From assembly GCA_002451015.1 (NCBI GenBank), contig DKBB01000398.1:11678-48322 (forward strand): a DNA stretch of 36,645 bases, written 5' to 3'. This DNA is from Acidobacteria bacterium UBA6911 (GTDB lineage: Bacteria; Acidobacteriota; UBA6911). Below the pieces are notes generated by a model. That model was not told where the DNA came from, did not search any database, and saw only the letters and a list, made by a program, of their open reading frames with translations. Positions 16,320-25,526 of this stretch are shown piece after piece (position 1 is the stretch's first letter; every line of letters begins with the position of its first letter). The position numbers and the translations under genes are program-made.

Positions 16320-17631
16320 TTCTTTTAACCTTGCTCTTTCTTGACTTCAGCCCATTCTGCCGGATGCACACGGACTCTGCATGGGCATCCAAACCCTCCG
16401 CCCGCGCCAGGGCGTCAATAGACTTCCAGGTGCGCGCCAGCTCTTCCTTAGTATACCGGATGATACCCGTTCTGCGCTGAAAGTGATAGACTCCCAGAGG
16501 AGAGAAAAATCGAGCCGTTCCGCTCGTGGGAAGGACATGATTGCTCCCGGCGAAGTAATCTCCGACCGCTTCGGGAGAATAATCCCCGTAAAATATGCTC
16601 CCAGCGTTCCGTACTCGATCGATCGCCGACAGCGGCAGACTTGAGAAGATCTCCAGGTGTTCGGGAGCAATTTCGTTGACCCATTCCGCTGCCTGGTTAA
16701 AATCTTCCATCACAACTATGGCCCCGTAATTTTCGAGCGATTTCCGGGCAATTTCCTTCCTGGACAGTTTTTTAAGCTGCGACAACAACTCTCTTTGAAC
16801 AAACACCGCATGCGGGTAGGAGTCCGTAAAACAGATTGAACAGGCAGCCGGATCGTGCTCCGCCTGGGAAAGCATATCGGCAGCGATAAATCGGGGATTC
16901 GATTCGGCTGTCGCCATAATCACCACCTCGCTCGGTCCCGCAATCATATCCACGTCAACCTGTCCGAAAACCTCTCTTTTCGCTGCCGCAACGTAGGCAT
17001 TGCCGGGTCCCACGATTTTGTCGACAGGCGGAATCGTCGTCGTTCCGTAAGCCAGTGCCGCCACCGCCTGAGCCCCACCTACCAGGTAAACCTCGGTGAC
17101 ATTTAATTCACTCAGCGCAGCGGCAATAATCGGATTCTTCTGGAATGTTCCCGGAGGCGTTACTGCCACGATTCGCGGAACGCCGGCAATCTTGGCGGGA
17201 ATCACATTCATCAAAACTGAAGACGGGTATGCCGCGCTCCCGCCGGGGATATAAACGCCTACGCTGTCGAGCGGTAGCACTCTCTGGCCCAGAACAACAC
17301 CGCGTTTGGAAAACTCCCACGACTTCAGCACTTCGCGCGAGTGGTAGGCATGGATATTGAAAATGGCCTTCTCCATATCCCGAACCAGTGCCGCATCCGC
17401 TTTTTTCGCCGCTGCGCGCAAGGATGGCCGGCGCACGCGCAGTTGTCTCGCGGTCATTTTTACCTTGTCGAACTTCTCCGTAAATCTGAGCAGCGCCCGG
17501 TCCCCTTCCCGTCGAACATGGGACACAATATCGCGTGCGGTTTCGGCAATTTCACCCGAAAAAATAATTTTTCGCTTATCAAGTCGATTGAAAAGCCTGG
17601 CTTTGTCTTTCTCATAAAAAATGCGAACCAT
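16306..17631 (-). CDS. hisD: Histidinol dehydrogenase
   Basis: A 441-residue NAD-linked enzyme that oxidises histidinol to histidine in two steps. Zinc and catalytic residues are present: Q256 and H259 (SQAEHDPAAC), E324 and H325 (PEHLE), D358 (GDYFAGSNHVLPTSG) and H417 (GLDAHAES). IPGG (128-131) and VGPGN (207-211) are typical loops. An ATG 30 bp upstream is in frame, but the one at 17631 has AAGGA 6 nt before it and starts at the family position. The C-terminus carries an extra basic tail (RKSKVKRSDKK). It is the first his gene of the cluster, with 227 bp upstream; no hisG lies there. Confidence 0.96.
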   Translation of the reverse strand: MVRIFYEKDKARLFNRLDKRKIIFSGEIAETARDIVSHVRREGDRALLRFTEKFDKVKMTARQLRVRRPSLRAAAKKADAALVRDMEKAIFNIHAYHSREVLKSWEFSKRGVVLGQRVLPLDSVGVYIPGGSAAYPSSVLMNVIPAKIAGVPRIVAVTPPGTFQKNPIIAAALSELNVTEVYLVGGAQAVAALAYGTTTIPPVDKIVGPGNAYVAAAKREVFGQVDVDMIAGPSEVVIMATAESNPRFIAADMLSQAEHDPAACSICFTDSYPHAVFVQRELLSQLKKLSRKEIARKSLENYGAIVVMEDFNQAAEWVNEIAPEHLEIFSSLPLSAIDRVRNAGSIFYGDYSPEAVGDYFAGSNHVLPTSGTARFFSPLGVYHFQRRTGIIRYTKEELARTWKSIDALARAEGLDAHAESVCIRQNGLKSRKSKVKRSDKK

Positions 17632-17858
17632 ATCTATTCCTTTTAATGGATCAGAATTCATGATCTTGAGCCATGTAATCCTGAATGGGCCGGACGTTTT
17701 AATGAATGTAACAGCGGTTCGCCGTTTCAGGGTTCCCGTTTGCCGCTCGGTTCAGAACGGGGCCACCAAAAGGGAAATGGTCGATCCATTTGCTTCGCCG
17801 GGCAATACGGACTTTAACTTTTCCGTTCAAACACAACTCATTCCCGGCATTTAACAAA

Positions 17859-19187
17859 CTAATCACCGATAGAGACTGCAATGCTTCTTGATGACATTAA
17901 CTTTTCTATTTCAGTGATTTCTTTCGGCGCGTCCTTTGTAAGGATCTCGCAACCCTCCTCAGTAACCAGCACCGTATCTTCAATACGGATCCCAAGGTTT
18001 CTCCCGGTAATGTAAACTCCCGGCTCCACGGCAATCACCACTCCGGACTCAAACGGCAAGGATTTCCCCACATCATGGACGGACATGCCCACGTAATGAC
18101 TTACGTTATGTTTCATGTATTTTTCATATCCTGCGCGATCCAACACCTCCCGGGCGGCATCTTCAAGATCGTCAAATGTAGCTCCCGGCCGCACTGAATC
18201 AAGGGCCGCTTTTTGTGCCTTTAAAACAACCCGATACACTTCGGCCTGCTCCCTGCTGAATTTACCGGAAACTGGAAATGTCCTGGTAATATCCGATGCG
18301 TAATAGCGAAAATCCGGTCCGAAGTCCATGACCACGATGTCGCCCGCCTCCATCTTGCGCTGTTTCTTGTAATAATGAATGGTGCAGGAATTGGCGCCTG
18401 ATCCTACAATAGGAAAGAACGCATCCCCGGATGCACCGTGCCACAAATAGACAAATTCCGCAACAGCCGCCAACTGGTACTCGTACATTCCGGGTTTCGC
18501 AGATCGTATCGCCTCTTTTAATCCCATAGCGCCTATTCTCGCCGCAGTGCGAAGGCGATCCATTTCCATTGTATCTTTGACCCGCCTCATCTCATCCAGC
18601 AGGGGGGACAGGTCCTTGATAACGGTTTTCGTGCCTGATGCTTCTTTCAATTTTTCCTGAAATACCGATTCGCGGCTGTTACGGCCGTCCCAGGCATTCT
18701 CCATTCGATCTTCGTCATGTCGTATGGCGCGGCCTCGGCCGGATGCGGACGCTTCGTAGGGCATAAATGGCGTATAAACAACCCGAGCAGCCTCAAGATG
18801 ATTTCTTAACTCACCTCTGAATTCATCCAGTTTCATGACTTTATCAACACCGGTAATACGACGGGCTTCCCGATCCGCATGAACCAAGGGTCCATCCCAT
18901 TGCTCTTTTTCCTTGTTTTGCGGGGGAAGAAACAGGGTGGATCTGCGCTTGACACCATCCAGCAGGAGTATGGCATCCGGCGTCTCGACGCCGGTTAGGT
19001 AATAAAAATTGTTGTCCTGCCTGAACGGAACATACGCCCTGTTGTCTGACAATCCGTGCAAAACCGCAATCGAGTCTCCGATCCTGTCCATCAGTGCATC
19101 CCGCCTTGCGGCAAAGAAATCCTTATCCCCACCATACCCGATGCAGACATTTATTATAAGGTATCCGTACAAGGCCGCTCTGAACAT
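17859..19187 (-). CDS. Exported Xaa-Pro aminopeptidase (M24B family)
   Basis: A 442-residue PepP-like metallopeptidase that removes the N-terminal residue from peptides with proline in second position. The five dinuclear-metal ligands are visible: D288 and D299 (VVMDFGPDFRYYASDITRTF), H364 (HNVSHYVGMSVHDVG), E388 (AVEPGVYI) and E403 (RIEDTVLV). An AMP_N domain precedes the pita-bread catalytic fold. The N-terminus is hydrophobic (residues 2-18, FRAALYGYLIINVCIGY), suggesting export or membrane anchoring, unlike cytoplasmic PepP. A TTG lies 18 bp upstream in frame; the ATG at 19187 is preferred, with GGAG 4 nt before it. It lies between dinB and hisD on one strand. Confidence 0.9.
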   Translation of the reverse strand: MFRAALYGYLIINVCIGYGGDKDFFAARRDALMDRIGDSIAVLHGLSDNRAYVPFRQDNNFYYLTGVETPDAILLLDGVKRRSTLFLPPQNKEKEQWDGPLVHADREARRITGVDKVMKLDEFRGELRNHLEAARVVYTPFMPYEASASGRGRAIRHDEDRMENAWDGRNSRESVFQEKLKEASGTKTVIKDLSPLLDEMRRVKDTMEMDRLRTAARIGAMGLKEAIRSAKPGMYEYQLAAVAEFVYLWHGASGDAFFPIVGSGANSCTIHYYKKQRKMEAGDIVVMDFGPDFRYYASDITRTFPVSGKFSREQAEVYRVVLKAQKAALDSVRPGATFDDLEDAAREVLDRAGYEKYMKHNVSHYVGMSVHDVGKSLPFESGVVIAVEPGVYITGRNLGIRIEDTVLVTEEGCEILTKDAPKEITEIEKLMSSRSIAVSIGD

Positions 19188-19258
19188 AACGCTCCATAAT
19201 AACAAACAGCACAGGTTTATGTAGGACTCAATTTCTCAAAATATTTCAGTGACGGGCA

Positions 19259-20452
19259 TTATCGATTTTGTGAAGGTTTTTTCGAAGGCACCAACGCTGC
19301 ACGCGTAATGGCGTTCCCTCCGAACCGTTGCACAATGGCATCCATTGCTGCAGCCAGTTTACGGTCATTCCTCGGCATCCGGTCATACAGGGACATCTGC
19401 TTGTCTCCGTCTTCCATTTCCAGATTGCCGGTGTGCACACCAATCAGGCGAACCGGGACGTCTTTCCGCAGGAGAGATTTCATCAGTTTCACGGCTTCGG
19501 GGTAAATCATCTCCACTGTATCAGCGGGACGGTCCATCGTCGTCCTACGGGAACTGGTGGAAAAATCCGCCTCGCGAAATTTAATAGCGATTGTCCGGGC
19601 GCAGGCTTTATTCTTCCGGAGCCTTTGGGCAACACGCTCGGTCAATTCCAGGAGGGTTCTTTCCAACAGCTCCCGATCCGTTGTATCCTGCTCAAAGGTA
19701 ATTTCGTGGCCGATGGATTTGAATCCCTCTTCCGGTAGAACCGGTCGGTCATCGATCCCCCGTGCCAGTTGCAGGAGATGCTCTCCGACCCTGCCCATCC
19801 GGGACACACTATTTCCCGGAGGCAGGTCCGCCAGTTGACCGATCCGGACCAAGCCCAGACTTTTGAGATACGCTTCGGTTTTCTGTCCGACTCCCCATAA
19901 TCGTCCGATAGCCAGGGGTTCCAGGAATTCCTTTTCCCGGCCCGCCTCGACAACAACCAGCCCGTCCGGTTTTTTCAGATCGGACGCCATCTTTGCAATG
20001 AACTTGTTCTGGGCAACGCCGACCGAAGCGGTGAGGTTTAAATTTTGATGAATCCGATTCTTGATCTTTCGAGCGATTTCTACCCCAGTACCGAAAAGCC
20101 TTCGGCTTCCGGTGACATCCAGAAAGGCTTCGTCGATACTTACCTGTTCGAGCAAGTCGGTGAATTCCGCCAGGATACGCATCACATGACCGGAAACCCG
20201 GGCATACTTCTGCATATCGGGCTTCACATAAATACCGTGGGGACATAATTTCCAGGCTTGAGATATCGGCTGCGCGGAATGGACTCCGAATTTTCGCGCT
20301 TCATAGGAACAGGTGGCGACGATTCCACGACCTTTACCCTGTTTGGGATCCGATCCGACAACGACCGGCTTCCCTTGGTATTCCGGATGATCCCTCTGCT
20401 CCACAGCAGCATAGAAAGCATCCATATCAACATGTAGAATCGTCCGAATCAC
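19259..20452 (-). CDS. dinB: DNA polymerase IV (Y family)
   Basis: A 397-residue translesion DNA polymerase. Catalytic acidic residues are D9 (HVDMDAFYAAVEQRD) and D107/E108 (VSIDEAFLDV). The helix-hairpin-helix thumb (LWGVGQKTEAYLKSLG) and the little-finger domain are complete. A sliding-clamp-like motif, QMSLYD, lies near residue 360, followed by a short basic tail. The start is a GTG at 20452 with GAGGG about 9 nt upstream; no nearer in-frame ATG keeps the catalytic D9. I saw no convincing SOS operator upstream, so damage control cannot be claimed. It heads the long minus-strand run dinB-pepP-his-glgC-nfo. Confidence 0.95.
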   Translation of the reverse strand: MIRTILHVDMDAFYAAVEQRDHPEYQGKPVVVGSDPKQGKGRGIVATCSYEARKFGVHSAQPISQAWKLCPHGIYVKPDMQKYARVSGHVMRILAEFTDLLEQVSIDEAFLDVTGSRRLFGTGVEIARKIKNRIHQNLNLTASVGVAQNKFIAKMASDLKKPDGLVVVEAGREKEFLEPLAIGRLWGVGQKTEAYLKSLGLVRIGQLADLPPGNSVSRMGRVGEHLLQLARGIDDRPVLPEEGFKSIGHEITFEQDTTDRELLERTLLELTERVAQRLRKNKACARTIAIKFREADFSTSSRRTTMDRPADTVEMIYPEAVKLMKSLLRKDVPVRLIGVHTGNLEMEDGDKQMSLYDRMPRNDRKLAAAMDAIVQRFGGNAITRAALVPSKKPSQNR

Positions 20453-20983
20453 GGAATCACACCCTCGGCGGAACCGGACCGCCCCTGAACATCATTTCAA
20501 CTCTCTTATTTTTAATATATCGAATTCACGTTTTCCCCGGGATCATGAATATTTCGGTCCGATTCTATCCGATCAGAGTTGACGAATCGGTCGATCCCTT
20601 CAGATTGGCCTGACTCCCTGACTCCAAGGAACGCATACGGAACATTCCCTTAAATCCGATCCGATGAAGACGAATCCGCTCTTTTCGTCAGGGTATCACG
20701 GCGAAACTGAACAGAAGGCAAAGAGCGCGAAGTATCAAAGCCGGCCGGCAGGACACCACAATGCTGCGAACGCCTTTTCCCGGCTGGATTCCAGAGCCAT
20801 CAACATTATAGGCACATTCCCCCCAGGTATCGGATGTATAATATAACCTTTGTAAGATCGATAAAAATGGCTATGTGAAGAAAATAAATTCAGCGGTCGC
20901 AAAAAGCAGCGCCGCTGATTTATAACGCTCAGGAACTTTAATATAAATACTTCAATTCAATCTCTACAGAAATGAGGGGGGAA
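20453..20983. other. 531-bp divergent intergenic region (dinB / beta-barrel gene)
   Basis: It should hold promoters for dinB (minus) and the beta-barrel gene (plus). It has a 7-bp perfect inverted repeat CCGATTC/GAATCGG (20559-20565 and 20584-20590, 18-nt loop). A TATAAT sits near 20837-20842, but no good -35 lies 16-18 bp upstream of it. A 60-codon frame at 20664-20846 has no ribosome site or recognisable content. No gene was seen. Confidence 0.5.
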
Positions 20984-21667
20984 ATGAAAAAGGGGAGATG
21001 GTTGAAAATTCTTGTCGCGATGATTTCATTCAGTCTGCTATCCGTTTCCAGTGGCCCCGCGCAGGACTTCAAACGTTTTGAGTTCCTGCCTTATGCAGGA
21101 TTTTCGGCCAGCGGAGACATCCCTGTTATATCTGAAGAAAACGTTACCGGAGACATCCACGTTAACAGTTCTCTCCACGCAGGAGCCGCTTTTTATATTT
21201 ACCTCAACGAATTGGACGCTATCGGAATAAGGTGGCAAAGACAGTTTACAGACGGCACTTTACCCGTGGTAATTATTGAACCGGCTCCCCTGGAAGAATC
21301 GACATATTTCAATCTGAATGTCGATCAGTATCACGCTGATTTCGTTCACCACTTTAAACTAACGAATCCGAAAGCAAAACCCTATATCATGGCGGGATTG
21401 GGAGCGACAACCTACTATGCGAATCGTGCCGGCCGATCCAATTCGGCATCCTATTTCTCTTTTGCATTGGGTGCGGGAATGAAGTACTTCTTCAACCGTT
21501 ATTTCGGATTTCGAGGTGAAGCCCGCTGGAGCCCCACGGTCCTATCGACTTCCGGCAGCAATTTCTGGTGCAGTATCGGAGGAGAAGGGGCTGCATGCAT
21601 TATTGATCTTAAAGCAACCATACAAAACCAAATGGACTTGACGGGAGGAATCGTCGTCCGTTTCTAG
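20984..21667 (+). CDS. Outer-membrane beta-barrel protein (OmpA/OmpW-like porin fold)
   Basis: A 227-residue exported protein. Residues 1-28 form a signal peptide (MKKGRWLKILVAMISFSLLS..., cleavage near GPA-Q). The mature part is rich in alternating aromatic and polar beta-strands (PYIMAGLGATTYY, SYFSFALGAGMKYFF, YFGFRGEARWSP), and it ends in phenylalanine, the outer-membrane assembly signal. It is a paralogue of the protein at 26003-26659: both share the NVDxYH, PYIxxGLGATxY, FGFxGxxRWxP and WC...C blocks. The ATG at 20984 has GAGGG upstream, better than the ATG at 20972. Probable small eight-stranded barrel; ligand unknown. It converges on the lipase-like gene with an 18-bp gap. Confidence 0.82.
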   Translation: MKKGRWLKILVAMISFSLLSVSSGPAQDFKRFEFLPYAGFSASGDIPVISEENVTGDIHVNSSLHAGAAFYIYLNELDAIGIRWQRQFTDGTLPVVIIEPAPLEESTYFNLNVDQYHADFVHHFKLTNPKAKPYIMAGLGATTYYANRAGRSNSASYFSFALGAGMKYFFNRYFGFRGEARWSPTVLSTSGSNFWCSIGGEGAACIIDLKATIQNQMDLTGGIVVRF

Positions 21668-21685
21668 CCCATAGAAAATTTCCGA

Positions 21686-22726
21686 TCAATCAACGTTCAA
21701 ATATTCAAGAATGATCGGTATGGCCGGAGGAATTCTCCTGCTTTTCTCGCGGATATTCCTGATTATGGAAAGATGTGTACCCGGTACAACATGCAGAGGG
21801 ATTCCGTCCAGCCTTGCCGAATCGACGGATACGAGCCCGTCCCCAACTCCCGCTGCCATCGAATTCAGGAGATCTCCCATCTGCGTGGCCAAATTATGCG
21901 CATTTTCAGGCATTCTGCTCTTCATGCCATCGATGAACTCCTCAATATCGTCGCTCTCCCCTTTGCCGATCATCCCGGCAATCACTGCCATCGTTACGTT
22001 GTCGGGGTGAGGCCGGCCGTTGAGCGTTTCCAGAAACCGGCTCCCGGGGAGAAGATCCAGTCCCGCTTCGCCGACACCGTCCAGAATTCCCTGAAGCCAT
22101 ATATAATCCCCGCTGAGAAGGCTCGTCACCTGTTCCCGAAACTCCATAAATATCCGGAACCGCGCCAGGTCCGATCCATGATTCGGCGTTCCCACCATTA
22201 TCAATTGGGTCACTTCCGGGATCCGTTTCTCCGCAACTTGCCGGCTGTAATCCAGTTCCGGACTGGTCAACATCTCACGAGCGACCAGACCTCCCATACT
22301 GAACGCGACAATCGAAATCTTTTCAGGCGCATTTTTTCCAAACAGAGCCAGTTCTCGGGAAAAAAGCCGGGCCGATTCCTCAATGGGCTGATCATTCGGA
22401 TAGAGCAGCATCCAGACACGCAATCCTCGATCCAGGAGTACAGGGGTCAGGTTCACCCAAACCCTGCCCGGTTCATCTATGCCATGCACCAGAATGACAC
22501 CGGATTTTCCCGCGCCTTCCATGCTCCCGCTCGCCGGTTTGATTCCATACCTGGTCCGCATCTCATCCGCTTCACCGGGGTATTTCTCCTGCACGGCCTC
22601 CCGCAAGCTCGTCCGGATCTTCCTGCTGTCTTCATCGTAAATTTGAAGAGTAATCTGGTACCCGGCAAAAATGAGCAGAACCAAAACGATCAGTATGAAC
22701 CAGAATCTTTTCCGCCTATTCTTCAA
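21686..22726 (-). CDS. Membrane-anchored alpha/beta-hydrolase (lipase/esterase-like)
   Basis: A 346-residue protein with one N-terminal membrane segment (residues 9-24, FWFILIVLVLLIFAGY) after a basic start, so the hydrolase domain should face the periplasm. The alpha/beta-hydrolase features are VILVHGIDE (77-85, oxyanion loop), the nucleophile S143 in VAFSMGGLVAR, GTPNHGS, a likely acid in GDGLVSVDS and a likely His in GTHLSII. It looks like a triacylglycerol lipase or PGAP1-like esterase; the substrate is unknown. The start appears to be a TTG at 22726 with GGAGG 4 nt upstream; no in-frame ATG precedes residue 56. It lies 141 bp downstream of another membrane-bound hydrolase on the same strand. 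Confidence 0.82.
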   Translation of the reverse strand: MKNRRKRFWFILIVLVLLIFAGYQITLQIYDEDSRKIRTSLREAVQEKYPGEADEMRTRYGIKPASGSMEGAGKSGVILVHGIDEPGRVWVNLTPVLLDRGLRVWMLLYPNDQPIEESARLFSRELALFGKNAPEKISIVAFSMGGLVAREMLTSPELDYSRQVAEKRIPEVTQLIMVGTPNHGSDLARFRIFMEFREQVTSLLSGDYIWLQGILDGVGEAGLDLLPGSRFLETLNGRPHPDNVTMAVIAGMIGKGESDDIEEFIDGMKSRMPENAHNLATQMGDLLNSMAAGVGDGLVSVDSARLDGIPLHVVPGTHLSIIRNIREKSRRIPPAIPIILEYLNVD

Positions 22727-22867
22727 AAATCCTCCCTACAACGTCTGTATTTTCCGGGTACGGCATTGGTACGCGGGCGACAGGCTTGTTTCCCTCAGAT
22801 CGGATCCATCCAGGGGTTCAAAGATCATTAGCTCCGCAATAAAAATCCAGCTTGCGCCCCGAGCCAT

Positions 22868-24526
22868 TTAAAGCGGCCGTGGATTGAATCCGAAAAAATG
22901 GGCTTTGAGCTTCTCTGTATCGAGGGTGCTCCAGTCCTTCGGCTGGGTAACCTCGATCCAGGCATCAATGTAACTGTTCGGAGCGAAATTGTGCCCGTAT
23001 CCCAGTGGAACGCTGGTCGCTGCAGGAATATCGAAAGCCACCTGGAAAAAGGTAACCACCGGAAACCACCGGAAATAGGGCGACACATCTCGCCCGCGGT
23101 TCCGGCCGAGCCAACTCGGGCGCTCAAAAGCCAGATCGGGCGAAAACCAGGACATCGGATCGCTGGCATGTTGCAAATACACTATTCTTAGAGGGCCCCA
23201 ATCGGCGGCGTCCGCCGGATGGGGGAATCCGTCCTGTGTAAAAAATCGTATTGCAGTGCTGTCGCGGTATATAGGCCACCACTGCTCCGAACCGGGGTCC
23301 CGTCCCCGCGTAACTTCTTTCCAGATAGTACTCGAAAATGGCGGTCCGCTCCATAATGCGCCGTTGATAGGATCTGCGATTATAGTAATAAGCTCGGTCG
23401 AGGATTCGGACCCCAGAGCGCCCAGGCTGAGACCGTGCAGGTATAGCTCGGGTCGGTCCTCGTCCGGCAATTCAGTCCAGTAACCGTAAATTTCTTTGAA
23501 CAGGGCTCTTGCCGACGCCTGTGCCACCTCCGGTTCGACCATCAGCGTCAGCCAGCTGGGAAGATAGGAGTATTGCAGCGTCACAATAGCGGTATTCCCG
23601 GCGTGTATGAATTCAACCGAATCCACAGCCGAAGGATCCAGCCAGCCGGTGCCGGTTGAAGTTGCGATAATCAGGATCGAGCGCTCGAATCCGCCGACAC
23701 GCTTCAACTCAGCCAGTGCGATCCGGGCGCGCTCCTGCAAGGTCTCGCCGGTGTCGTACCCGGCATAGACCCGGATAGGCTGCAGGGCATCGCGCCCGAG
23801 GACCGCCGTGATTTCCTCTTTCGTAGGGCCGTCGGAAATAAACCGTTTTCCGTTCCGGCCGATATCACTCCATGCGATGAGAGATTTATCGCTGCCCGAC
23901 GCAATTTCGTTATCAGGAGGATCGTATTCATTGTCCAACAGCCGGTTCATCGCGGCAAAGGATTTGTCCATCGTGCGCAGGGCAACCTTGAGTAGGACCC
24001 TGTCGACAAAGGATGCAAGCAGCATCGCAAAGACAATGCCTCCCAGAACAATCGAAATCCGGCGCGGCAGGAAGCGGTTCACAAGAGCAACCGCTTTTTT
24101 ACCGGTCGACAGGAGCAGGCGCAGGGACAGAATAACTAACAGCGCAGTGAAGACAGCGACAAGAAGCACTCCCAAGGGATAGGCGTAGTCGATCGGATTC
24201 ATCTCCATCTTCACCCTGATGGAATTTTGCCAGACTGTCATCCGACTCAGGGTAATGACAGCTGTGAGGATCAGGGCAGAGCCAAGAATCCGGTCCGCGA
24301 CCCTGGATAAACTCCCGGGCACATCCTTCAACTCCATAAACTTCCAAAGCCAGTAGCCGGCCTTTCCCATACCGTAGCCGACAGCAAACACCAGGCCCGA
24401 CAGGACACCCTGAATGACAAACACACGCGGCAATAGTGAAGGCGTCAGTGATATGCAGAAGAATCCCATGCCGAGAATCAGCCCCGGGATCGAGAAGGAG
24501 GCGGCGAAAGGGCGGATATACGACAT
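22868..24526 (-). CDS. Multi-spanning membrane alpha/beta-hydrolase (Abhydrolase_9 family)
   Basis: A 552-residue protein. The first ~180 residues hold four or five membrane segments (about 12-29, 36-60, 83-96, 117-140, 158-178) and match the style of the Abhydrolase_9 N-terminal domain. The rest is the alpha/beta-hydrolase domain with the nucleophile S367 in LYLHGLSLGALGSE, and a conserved-looking YLQHASDPMSWFSPDL stretch. Family members are known mainly from actinobacteria and proteobacteria, and their substrates are not established; lipid or ester hydrolysis at the membrane is inference. The ATG at 24526 has a weak purine-rich ribosome site. It pairs with the lipase-like gene downstream. 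Confidence 0.82.
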   Translation of the reverse strand: MSYIRPFAASFSIPGLILGMGFFCISLTPSLLPRVFVIQGVLSGLVFAVGYGMGKAGYWLWKFMELKDVPGSLSRVADRILGSALILTAVITLSRMTVWQNSIRVKMEMNPIDYAYPLGVLLVAVFTALLVILSLRLLLSTGKKAVALVNRFLPRRISIVLGGIVFAMLLASFVDRVLLKVALRTMDKSFAAMNRLLDNEYDPPDNEIASGSDKSLIAWSDIGRNGKRFISDGPTKEEITAVLGRDALQPIRVYAGYDTGETLQERARIALAELKRVGGFERSILIIATSTGTGWLDPSAVDSVEFIHAGNTAIVTLQYSYLPSWLTLMVEPEVAQASARALFKEIYGYWTELPDEDRPELYLHGLSLGALGSESSTELITIIADPINGALWSGPPFSSTIWKEVTRGRDPGSEQWWPIYRDSTAIRFFTQDGFPHPADAADWGPLRIVYLQHASDPMSWFSPDLAFERPSWLGRNRGRDVSPYFRWFPVVTFFQVAFDIPAATSVPLGYGHNFAPNSYIDAWIEVTQPKDWSTLDTEKLKAHFFGFNPRPL

Positions 24527-24968
24527 ATTCTTTTCTCTTGAGAGATCCGTCCAGGCAACTCGATGCAGCGTCCTGGGCTATTTGCCCGTTCAATTTTTTG
24601 CGATTTGAACGATTAGCCGATTATAACACAGGAGAAAAACAACCGGGACCGATCGAAAAACAGGCGATTAAAACATCGAAAACACAAGCTATACTCCTGA
24701 CTGCAGGAGCCGGCGGGTTCACCCTGAAATACATTCATCATGCATTTAAGAGCGACAGGGATCTTTCACCATAATCTTATCCGGGAAGCCATCCGTAAGC
24801 CCAACCGGTAGCGCCCCAAAGACCCGGGATTATGATGTTTATTAGACGAATACTGGCGGAGGGCCGATCAGGGGAGCGAATCTCGCGCACCTTAAAACAG
24901 AACATGGGATTAAAAATCCTCTTTCACGGGATGCGAACACTCATTTTTATCGATCCGATCCCCCGGTA
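24527..24968. other. 442-bp intergenic region
   Basis: Lies between the Abhydrolase_9 gene and the DUF4136 gene, both minus strand. It contains only a weak hairpin (GGATT-AAA-AATCC near 24907-24919). Reading frames here lack ribosome sites and look random. No gene was seen. Confidence 0.5.
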
Positions 24969-25526
24969 TCATTTTTTCTTTTCTGGAGGCGGAAATTTCT
25001 TAAATATCTTTTCGACTCCCTTGTTTATCTTTTTAGTATTGTCCTTGGGATTGTCGCTGATGGTTCCCGTCACTGTTCCGCGCCAGACCAACTCTTTTTT
25101 CGAAGCCTGATAAATGTCTATAACCAGGGTGCCTTCCTTGTAGGTTCTGACCTGTGAAGAGGAACCGGTCATGCCCATGCCACCGCCCCAGTACCAACCG
25201 GGACCGTATCCATATCCGTAATGGGTCGTGTCTATAACCGTCACCTCGTTGTCGTCCCCGTGATAGGTGACGTAAACGTCAGGATCCGATTTCACCGAAC
25301 TTAATCCTTTCGCCTGAAGCTGTTCTCCCACAGCCTGGAGAATTCTGTTATGCACCAGGTCGCTGACTTCGGGATTCTTTTCTCCCGCCCAGGCGTAAGT
25401 CTTGAATGATGAAAAATCGGCATTCTGATCATAGTCTACGGATGTCGAGAAATCGCATCCTGAAAATAATAGAAGCCCAAAAACCGACAATACCAATAAA
25501 CTTGATTTTAATGTTCTCGATGCCAT
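24969..25526 (-). CDS. DUF4136 lipoprotein
   Basis: A 185-residue protein with a lipoprotein signal: MASRTLKSSLLVLSVFGLLL followed by FSGC, with C24 as the lipidated cysteine. The body matches the DUF4136 pattern: VDYDQNADFSSFKTYAWAG near the start, a Gly/Tyr/Trp-rich loop (GYGYGPGWYWGGGMGM), and the C-terminal GTLVIDIYQASKKELVWRGTVTG. The function of the family is unknown; it is thought to be envelope-associated. The ATG at 25526 is chosen over an ATG 72 bp upstream because AAGGA lies 6 nt before it and the signal peptide then starts correctly. The basic C-terminus ends PPPEKKK. It lies between the two beta-barrel paralogues. Confidence 0.88.
   Translation of the reverse strand: MASRTLKSSLLVLSVFGLLLFSGCDFSTSVDYDQNADFSSFKTYAWAGEKNPEVSDLVHNRILQAVGEQLQAKGLSSVKSDPDVYVTYHGDDNEVTVIDTTHYGYGYGPGWYWGGGMGMTGSSSQVRTYKEGTLVIDIYQASKKELVWRGTVTGTISDNPKDNTKKINKGVEKIFKKFPPPEKKK

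Noticed and set aside
21773..22831. A 352-codon plus-strand frame opposite the lipase-like gene
   Set aside because: Antisense to a gene with an intact hydrolase motif set; its translation is Arg/His/Pro-rich with no recognisable domain.
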